Source: Pantoea sp. IMH
GTDB lineage: Bacteria > Pseudomonadota > Gammaproteobacteria > Enterobacterales > Enterobacteriaceae
DNA length: 64,000 bases
Assembly: GCF_000599885.1 (NCBI RefSeq)
Contig: NZ_JFGT01000005.1
Location: 620,001 to 684,000, forward strand
Direction: 5' to 3'
Positions 58,019 to 64,000 of the stretch are shown here, piece by piece. How positions within the stretch are numbered: the first letter of the stretch is position 1; every line of letters starts with the position of its first letter. Below the pieces are notes generated by a model, which had not been told where the DNA came from, searched no databases, and saw only the letters and a list, made by a program, of their open reading frames with translations. The translations under genes were made by a program, and so were the position numbers.

Positions 58019-58738
58019 ATGGCTACGCCTCATATTAACGCTGAAATGGGTGATTTCGCAGACGTCGTGTTGATGCCGGGCGATCCGCTTCGCGCTAAGC
58101 ACATTGCGGAAACCTTTTTACAGGATGCAGTTGAAGTCAATAACGTGCGCGGCATGCTGGGCTACACCGGGACCTATAAAGGCCGTAAAATTTCGGTAAT
58201 GGGTCATGGCATGGGCATTCCTTCATGCTCCATTTATGCCAAAGAGCTGATCACCGATTTCGGCGTGAAAAAGATCATTCGCGTCGGTTCCTGTGGTGCG
58301 GTGCGCGCTGACGTAAAACTGCGCGATGTGGTGATCGGTATGGGCGCTTCAACGGATTCCAAAGTAAACCGTATGCGCTTTAAAGATCATGACTTCGCGG
58401 CAATTGCCGATTACGACATGGTGCGTAACGCGGCAGACGCGGCGAAAGCGCTGGGCGTGAACGCCCGCGTGGGCAACATCTTCTCCGCCGATCTTTTCTA
58501 TTCGCCGGACCCTGAGATGTTCGACGTGATGGAGAAATATGGCATTCTGGGCGTGGAGATGGAAGCGGCCGGTATTTATGGTGTGGCCGCAGAGTTTGGC
58601 GCTAAAGCGCTGGCTATCTGTACCGTTTCGGACCATATCCGTACCCACGAACAGACAACCGCTGCGGAGCGTCAGACGACCTTCAGCGAAATGGTCGAGA
58701 TCGCGCTGGAATCGGTGTTGCTGGGCGATAAAGAGTAA
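58019..58738 (+). CDS. deoD: Purine nucleoside phosphorylase, hexameric type
   Basis: A 239-aa enzyme cleaving purine (deoxy)nucleosides with phosphate. Marks are [38 protein letters not shown] and [11 protein letters not shown] with the Glu of the nucleoside site. Last deo gene. Confidence 0.97.
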   Translation: MATPHINAEMGDFADVVLMPGDPLRAKHIAETFLQDAVEVNNVRGMLGYTGTYKGRKISVMGHGMGIPSCSIYAKELITDFGVKKIIRVGSCGAVRADVKLRDVVIGMGASTDSKVNRMRFKDHDFAAIADYDMVRNAADAAKALGVNARVGNIFSADLFYSPDPEMFDVMEKYGILGVEMEAAGIYGVAAEFGAKALAICTVSDHIRTHEQTTAAERQTTFSEMVEIALESVLLGDKE

Positions 58739-58933
58739 TAACAGACGGAGCCAGCGCCGGTGCAGCCACCGGCCCGGCATGCCGTTTGTTCATCTGGGCG
58801 GTTTATCCGCCCCCGGTGACCGGGAAAAGAGGCGGCCCTGACGTAACCAGAATCATCGTCCCGCGCTGTCCCAGGTGCGGAACGCTTTCCTCCTGGTTCC
58901 TGCGCGCTTCGTTTCAGGTTTGTCAGCAGTCTG

Positions 58934-58960
58934 AAGGGCCGGTTAATCCGGCCCTTATTT
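58934..58960. terminator. Terminator between deoD and ytjB
   Basis: AAGGGCCGG, loop TTAAT, CCGGCCCTT then ATTT. Confidence 0.8.
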
Positions 58961-59013
58961 ATTGCGGTTATTAAAAGGCATCGTCCGAAACGACCCGGCA
59001 AAATGAGGCAGGA

Positions 59014-59685
59014 TTAGGGCTGTTTATCCGTCGTCGGGGCGGCGTCGGGATTTTCTTCTTCATCATCTTCCCTGACGGGGTTATTCGCCGTCAGCAGAAA
59101 TGGCGACTGCTGCCAGCGGGTGCGGCGATCTCTCAGCAGGGTGCGGGTCAGGATGATGCCGATAGCCAGCGAAAGCAGCATCATCAGGCGCAGGATATTG
59201 GTGGTGTTATCGACCTGTCGCGATTCGGTGACCAGCACATGCGTATCCAGCGTCACGCGCAGAAAACCGCGCGGGCCGTCCGGGCTGTCCAGCGACTGGA
59301 CGATCTGGTGGTTAAAATAGCTGCCGGCACGTTGTCCGTCGAGCGCCAGCCGGTCTCGTACCGAAATCGTTTCGCCGCTGTGCGCCATCAGCATCCCGTT
59401 CTCATCGTAGAGCGACGCGTCCAGAATGCGGCTCTCTTTGGTCAGCAGATTGAGCATCTCTTCGATTTTCGGCTGATTATCGTCGCTGTTTTCCATCAGC
59501 GGCGTCAGGCTCCAGGCCACCTGGCGGGTCAGTGTACGGGCAAGCTCATCCACCTGCTCCGAACGGGCCATCTGATGCCCGAGACTGAACCAGGAGGCGC
59601 CCTGCATCAGCACCACTAACAGGGTCAGACAGATCAGGACGATTACGGTGCGGTGCAGTCTGAATTTTAGTTTGGCCTTTGCCAT
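59014..59685 (-). CDS. ytjB: YtjB/SMP membrane protein
   Basis: A 223-aa inner-membrane protein with an N-terminal helix (TVIVLICLTLLVVLMQG), a periplasmic sensor-like domain (LDASLYDENGMLMAHSGE) and a second helix (LMMLLSLAIGIILTRTLL), matching the Smp/YtjB family divergent from serB. Function not established. Confidence 0.88.
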   Translation of the reverse strand: MAKAKLKFRLHRTVIVLICLTLLVVLMQGASWFSLGHQMARSEQVDELARTLTRQVAWSLTPLMENSDDNQPKIEEMLNLLTKESRILDASLYDENGMLMAHSGETISVRDRLALDGQRAGSYFNHQIVQSLDSPDGPRGFLRVTLDTHVLVTESRQVDNTTNILRLMMLLSLAIGIILTRTLLRDRRTRWQQSPFLLTANNPVREDDEEENPDAAPTTDKQP

Positions 59686-59802
59686 TTTTGCCCTTCATGC
59701 TTCAGGAAGAAAACCGACGTTTGTCGCTGAGCTTTATGTTGCCAGAAGCGGGGCGGACAGGGTAGCCTCTTGCGTGGTTAATATGTCCTTACAGGAGCTG
59801 TA

Positions 59803-60780
59803 ATGCCAAATAGTCTGACCTGGTGCGACCTGCCTTCCGAAGTCTCTCTCTGGCCGGGTTTGCCTCTTTCCCTCAGCGGCGATGAAGTGATGCCGCTGGA
59901 CTACCGCGCCGGACGCACCGGCTGGCTGCTGTACGGACGCCAGCTTGATAAAGCCCGCCTTACCGAATTCCAGCACAAGCTCGGCGCGGCGATGGTTATT
60001 GTCAGTGCCTGGAGCGTTGAGGAGTATCAGGTGATACGCCTGGCGGGTTCTCTGACCGCGCGTGCGACCCGGCTGGCTCATGAAGCATGCCTGGACGTGG
60101 CGCCGCTGGGGAAAATTCCTCATCTGAAAACGCCCGGGCTGCTGGTGATGGATATGGATTCCACCGCGATCGAGGTGGAGTGCATTGATGAAATCGCTAA
60201 ACTCGCGGGCTGCGGTGACAAGGTTGCCGAAGTGACCGAGCGGGCCATGCGCGGTGAACTCGATTTTACCGCCAGCCTGCGTCAGCGCGTGGCGACGCTG
60301 GCGGGCGCGGATGCGGCGATCCTGACGAAGGTGCGCGATGAATTGCCACTGATGCCGGGCCTGACGCCGCTGGTGCAGAAGCTCCAGGCGCTCGGCTGGC
60401 ATGTGGCCATCGCCTCCGGCGGTTTCACCTGGTTTGCCGGTCATCTGCGCGAAAAGCTTCATCTTTCCGCGAGCGTCGCGAATGAGCTGGAAATACGCGA
60501 CGGCAAGCTGACCGGCGAGCTGCTGGGCGATATCGTGGATGCCCGCTATAAAGCGGAGACGCTGCAAAAGCTCGCCGCCCGCTTTGAGATTGCGCCAGAG
60601 CAGACCGTCGCCATCGGTGACGGGGCGAACGACCTGCTGATGCTGAAAGCCGCCGCGCTGGGCATTGCTTATCATGCCAAGCCGAAGGTAAATGAAAAAA
60701 CCAACGTGACTATCCGTCATGCGGATCTTATGGGCGTGTTCTGTATTCTCAGCGGCAGCCTGATTTCCGATGAACGTTAA
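59803..60780 (+). CDS. serB: Phosphoserine phosphatase
   Basis: A 325-aa HAD enzyme making L-serine from phosphoserine. Nucleophile motif DMDSTAIEVECIDE, motif II ASGGFTWF, motif IV GDGANDLLML. An N-terminal ACT-like domain precedes the core. ACAGGAG ribosome site. Confidence 0.97.
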   Translation: MPNSLTWCDLPSEVSLWPGLPLSLSGDEVMPLDYRAGRTGWLLYGRQLDKARLTEFQHKLGAAMVIVSAWSVEEYQVIRLAGSLTARATRLAHEACLDVAPLGKIPHLKTPGLLVMDMDSTAIEVECIDEIAKLAGCGDKVAEVTERAMRGELDFTASLRQRVATLAGADAAILTKVRDELPLMPGLTPLVQKLQALGWHVAIASGGFTWFAGHLREKLHLSASVANELEIRDGKLTGELLGDIVDARYKAETLQKLAARFEIAPEQTVAIGDGANDLLMLKAAALGIAYHAKPKVNEKTNVTIRHADLMGVFCILSGSLISDER

Positions 60781-60789
60781 GGAACAGAT

Positions 60790-62172
60790 TTGGCCAAAGC
60801 GATAAAACGCGCCTTTGTATGTAACGAATGCGGCGCAGATTACCCACGCTGGCAGGGGCAATGCAGCGCCTGCCACGCCTGGAACACCATTACCGAAGTG
60901 CGCCTGGCGGCATCGCCGACCGTGGCGCGTAACGAACGCCTCTCCGGGTATGCGGGCAGCGCGGGAACCAGCCGCGTGCAGAAACTGTCCGATATCAGCC
61001 TGGAGGCGTTGCCGCGCTTTTCCACCGGCTTTAAAGAGTTTGACCGTGTGCTGGGCGGCGGCGTAGTGCCCGGCAGCGCTATCCTGATTGGCGGCAGTCC
61101 CGGCGCCGGGAAAAGTACGCTTTTGTTGCAGACGCTCTGCCGCCTATCTGAGGGAATGAAAACGCTGTACGTCACCGGCGAGGAGTCGCTGCAACAGGTG
61201 GCGATGCGTGCGCACCGGCTGGGACTGCCGACCGAAAATCTGAATATGCTCTCAGAAACCAGCATTGAGCAAATCTGTCAGATTGCCGAGCAGGAAGCGC
61301 CGAAGCTGATGGTAATCGACTCAATTCAGGTCATGCATATGGCCGATATCCAGTCCTCGCCCGGCAGCGTGGCGCAGGTGCGGGAAACCGCCGCCTATCT
61401 GACGCGCTTTGCCAAAACGCGCGGCGTCGCCATCGTGATGGTGGGCCACGTGACCAAAGATGGCTCACTGGCTGGCCCCAAAGTGCTGGAGCACTGTATC
61501 GACTGTTCCGTACTGCTGGATGGCGATGCGGATTCCCGTTTCCGCACCCTGCGCAGCCATAAAAACCGCTTTGGCGCCGTGAACGAGCTTGGCGTGTTTG
61601 CCATGACCGAACAGGGGCTGCGGGAAGTGAGTAACCCTTCTGCCATCTTCCTCAGCCGTGGCGATGAAGTGACTTCCGGCAGCTCCGTGATGGTGCTGTG
61701 GGAAGGGACGCGTCCTCTGCTGGTCGAGATTCAGGCGCTGGTGGATCACTCCATGATGGGCAATCCACGGCGCGTCGCGGTTGGCCTTGAGCAGAACCGG
61801 CTGGCGATCCTGCTCGCGGTATTGCACCGCCACGGTGGCCTGCAGATGGCGGATCAGGACGTGTTTGTGAACGTCGTTGGCGGCGTCAAAGTGACGGAAA
61901 CCAGTGCCGACCTGGCGCTGATGCTGTCGATGGTTTCAAGCCTGAGGGATCGTCCGTTGCCGCAGGATCTGGTGGTATTTGGCGAAGTGGGGCTGGCCGG
62001 TGAGATCCGTCCGGTGCCCAGCGGCCAGGAGCGTATCTCCGAGGCGGCGAAGCACGGTTTCCGCCGCGCTATCGTCCCGGCGGCCAACGTGCCGAAAAAG
62101 GTGCCGGAAAACATGAAAGTGTATGGCGTGAAAAAACTGGCCGATGCGCTGGCGATCCTGGAAGATCTTTGA
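60790..62172 (+). CDS. radA: DNA repair protein RadA/Sms
   Basis: A 460-aa branch-migration helicase of recombination. N-terminal zinc finger C-x2-C...C-x2-C (CNECGADY, CSACH), Walker A GGSPGAGKST, the RadA-specific KNRFG motif and a Lon-like C-terminal domain. TTG start 9 bp after serB, AAGGA upstream. Confidence 0.97.
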   Translation: MAKAIKRAFVCNECGADYPRWQGQCSACHAWNTITEVRLAASPTVARNERLSGYAGSAGTSRVQKLSDISLEALPRFSTGFKEFDRVLGGGVVPGSAILIGGSPGAGKSTLLLQTLCRLSEGMKTLYVTGEESLQQVAMRAHRLGLPTENLNMLSETSIEQICQIAEQEAPKLMVIDSIQVMHMADIQSSPGSVAQVRETAAYLTRFAKTRGVAIVMVGHVTKDGSLAGPKVLEHCIDCSVLLDGDADSRFRTLRSHKNRFGAVNELGVFAMTEQGLREVSNPSAIFLSRGDEVTSGSSVMVLWEGTRPLLVEIQALVDHSMMGNPRRVAVGLEQNRLAILLAVLHRHGGLQMADQDVFVNVVGGVKVTETSADLALMLSMVSSLRDRPLPQDLVVFGEVGLAGEIRPVPSGQERISEAAKHGFRRAIVPAANVPKKVPENMKVYGVKKLADALAILEDL

Positions 62173-62275
62173 GTCAATCCCCCTTTGTGGCGGATCAGTC
62201 TGTCCGCCTGAGGGGATGCGCAAACTATATTCACCCGGGTGGAATTGAGTCCGCCCGTTATGCAGGAGGCACCTG

Positions 62276-63517
62276 ATGTCGTCATTCGATTATCTGAAAA
62301 CCGCCATTCGCCACCAGGGCTGTACGCTACAGCAGGTCGCTGAAGCAAGCGGTATGACCAAAGGCTATCTTAGCCAGTTGCTGAATGCCAAAATCAAAAG
62401 CCCCAGCGCGCAGAAGCTTGAAGCGCTGCACCGTTTCCTTGGCCTGGAGTTTCCACGGCGTGAAAAAACGGTAGGGGTGGTCTTCGGCAAGTTTTATCCA
62501 CTGCATACGGGGCATATCTATCTGATCCAGCGCGCCTGCAGCCAGGTAGACGAACTGCATATCATTATGGGTTACGACGAGCCGCGTGACCGCCAGCTGT
62601 TTGAAGCCAGCGCCATGTCGCAGCAGCCCACCGTCAGCGATCGCCTGCGCTGGCTGTTACAGACGTTCAAGTACCAGAAAAATATCCGCATTCACTCGTT
62701 CAACGAAGAAGGGATGGAGCCTTACCCGCACGGCTGGGATGTCTGGAGCCGGGGCATTAACGCCTTTATGGACGATCACGGCATTGTGCCAAACCGGGTT
62801 TATACCAGCGAAGCGTTGGATGCGCCTCAGTATCAGCAGCATCTCGGCATTGAGGCGGTGCTGATCGATCCCAGTCGATCGTTTATGAATATCAGCGGCG
62901 CGCAGATCCGGCAGGATCCGTTTCACTACTGGGAATATATTCCGACGGAAGTGAAGCCATTTTTTGTCAGAACAGTGGCGATCCTTGGCGGCGAGTCGAG
63001 CGGTAAATCGACGCTGGTCAATAAGCTGGCGAATATTTTCAACACCACCAGCGCCTGGGAATTTGGTCGCGATTACGTCTTTTCACACCTTGGCGGTGAC
63101 GAGATGGCGCTCCAGTATTCCGATTATGACAAAATCGCGCTGGGCCAGGCGCAGTATATTGATTTCGCAGTAAAATATGCCAATAAGGTCGCCTTTATCG
63201 ACACGGATTTCGTCACCACTCAGGCGTTCTGTAAAAAGTATGAAGGGCGTGAACACCCCTTTGTACAGGCACTTATTGACGAGTACCGTTTCGACCTGGT
63301 TATTCTGGTGGAAAATAATGTGCCCTGGGTCGCCGATGGCCTGCGCAGCCTCGGCAGTTCTGTCGATCGCAAAGAGTTTCAGAAGCTGCTGATCGCGATG
63401 CTTGAAGAGAACAATATCCCCTATAAACATGTCGAGCAGGAGAGCTACGATGAGCGCTTCCTGCGCTGTGTGGAACTGGTGAAAGAGATGCTGGGCGATC
63501 GCAGTACCAGCGTCTGA
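62276..63517 (+). CDS. nadR: NadR: NAD regulator, NMN adenylyltransferase and ribosylnicotinamide kinase
   Basis: A 413-aa trifunctional protein. N-terminal helix-turn-helix at about 15-45 (TLQQVAEASGMTKGYLSQLL), NMN adenylyltransferase domain with GKFYPLHTGHIYLI at about 70-83, and a kinase domain with Walker A GGESSGKST. It represses NAD biosynthesis genes and salvages nicotinamide riboside. GGAGG ribosome site. Confidence 0.97.
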   Translation: MSSFDYLKTAIRHQGCTLQQVAEASGMTKGYLSQLLNAKIKSPSAQKLEALHRFLGLEFPRREKTVGVVFGKFYPLHTGHIYLIQRACSQVDELHIIMGYDEPRDRQLFEASAMSQQPTVSDRLRWLLQTFKYQKNIRIHSFNEEGMEPYPHGWDVWSRGINAFMDDHGIVPNRVYTSEALDAPQYQQHLGIEAVLIDPSRSFMNISGAQIRQDPFHYWEYIPTEVKPFFVRTVAILGGESSGKSTLVNKLANIFNTTSAWEFGRDYVFSHLGGDEMALQYSDYDKIALGQAQYIDFAVKYANKVAFIDTDFVTTQAFCKKYEGREHPFVQALIDEYRFDLVILVENNVPWVADGLRSLGSSVDRKEFQKLLIAMLEENNIPYKHVEQESYDERFLRCVELVKEMLGDRSTSV

Positions 63518-63569
63518 CGGGGCAAAGCACCGGGGCAGGGAGGTCACACTTCCTCTCCCCGGTTTACAC

Positions 63570-64000
63570 CTACGCCAGCGAGCGTAACATGTTTACGCTT
63601 CGCTCACGGACGAATAGCGCCAGCAGCACCATTCCGGTCAGTGCCAGCACGCTGGCCAGCAGAAAGGCCGAAGAGTAACCCCCGCCATACTGGATCAGAA
63701 AGCCGGTGATTGCCGGTGATAAGATCCCCGCCAGATTCGCGAGCAGATGCACAAAACCGCCAGCGGTGCCGATACGTTCAGCGGGCACGATATCCTGCAG
63801 CAGCGACCAGCAGGCCTGCGGCGTCATATAGGCGAATACGCTGGCCAGTGTAATCAGCGACACCGCCAGGGTGACGCTGCTTGCCCATGCGGTCAACATC
63901 ACACAGATCGCGGCGACCGCCAGGCCGGTGAAGATAACAAGTTTGCGCGAAAGCAGGAAATTACCGGTACGGCGGAACAGCGCATCGGAGACAATGCCGC
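63570..64000 (-). CDS. MFS transporter, C-terminal part (cut by window end)
   Basis: The last 143 residues of a major facilitator protein: the inter-domain motif GGIVSDALFRRTGN-like loop followed by at least four helices (LVIFTGLAVAAICVML, LAVSLITLASVFAYM, GFVHLLANLAGILSPAI, FLLASVLALTGMVLLALFV). The pattern is that of the anion:cation symporter (sugar acid) subfamily. The 5' end lies beyond the window. In E. coli ettA would be here. Confidence 0.82.
   Translation of the reverse strand, partial: GIVSDALFRRTGNFLLSRKLVIFTGLAVAAICVMLTAWASSVTLAVSLITLASVFAYMTPQACWSLLQDIVPAERIGTAGGFVHLLANLAGILSPAITGFLIQYGGGYSSAFLLASVLALTGMVLLALFVRERSVNMLRSLA

Noticed and set aside
59734-60876. 380-codon minus-strand frame opposite serB
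   Set aside because: Antisense shadow of serB.

Overview
The window reads as a chromosomal segment of an Enterobacterales bacterium, most likely Erwiniaceae (Pantoea/Erwinia/Mixta type). The right half keeps the gene order of the 99-100 min region of Escherichia coli: fhuF, a DUF1435 gene, three tRNA-Leu(CAG), rsmC, holD, rimI, yjjG, prfC, osmY, ytjA, yjjU, yjjV, deoCABD, ytjB, serB, radA, nadR. Local differences are that yghU and a tag-like glycosylase gene lie between yjjG and prfC, and that yjjW-yjjI and yjjJ-lplA are absent.

Layout. 1-2158: left chromosomal flank with a FadL-like porin, the 3' remnant of a ketosynthase gene and a decayed copy of the tRNA attachment site. 2159-31357: a genomic island of about 29 kb in the 3' end of a tRNA-Ile(CAU) gene, bounded by a 50-bp direct repeat (one mismatch) and carrying a P4-type integrase at its left end and an AlpA regulator near its right end. 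31311-43927: tRNA-Ile and accessory core genes, including a putative nucleoside uptake/hydrolysis operon (MHS transporter, LacI regulator, nucleoside hydrolase), a His-rich PepSY protein with a DUF2946 partner, fhuF and a diguanylate cyclase. 43997-64000: the conserved block listed above, ending inside an MFS transporter gene.

The island is a mosaic: (a) IS3-family debris and one full-length IS; (b) a colicin-E3-type immunity gene behind a toxin stub, and a second FadL fragment; (c) an exported alpha/beta hydrolase and a TetR gene with a perfect operator dyad; (d) a serine resolvase with res-like sites; (e) ARRAY 1 (9721-17652): eight direct copies of a short dyad site, all ending in the invariant 11-mer TTTTACCGAAT, separating cassettes that include a two-gene CBASS system, DUF2971 and hypothetical proteins, and a candidate small membrane toxin; (f) an arsenic block (LysR, ArsN-like acetyltransferase, MFS, ArsR, ArsH facing arsR-arsB-arsC); (g) ARRAY 2 (24357-27587): a complete plasmid cer-type Xer site, with ArgR-box-like sequence, XerC half, 8-bp centre and XerD half, followed by further XerD half-sites that bracket small cassettes (three GNATs, a VOC protein, an ABM monooxygenase, a 52-aa membrane protein); (h) TGTCAT iterons and a YagK/YfjJ (inovirus Gp2)-type replication-like module with AlpA.

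The two cassette arrays are the most unusual content. Both look integron-like in logic (one conserved recombination half-site, a variable other half, mostly single-gene cassettes) but neither has integron attC sequences or an integron integrase. Array 2 is best explained by host XerCD acting at cer-like cores. The recombinase of array 1 cannot be identified from the window. Related GTCCGCTT...AAGCGGAC palindromes lie at or near the edges of both arrays.
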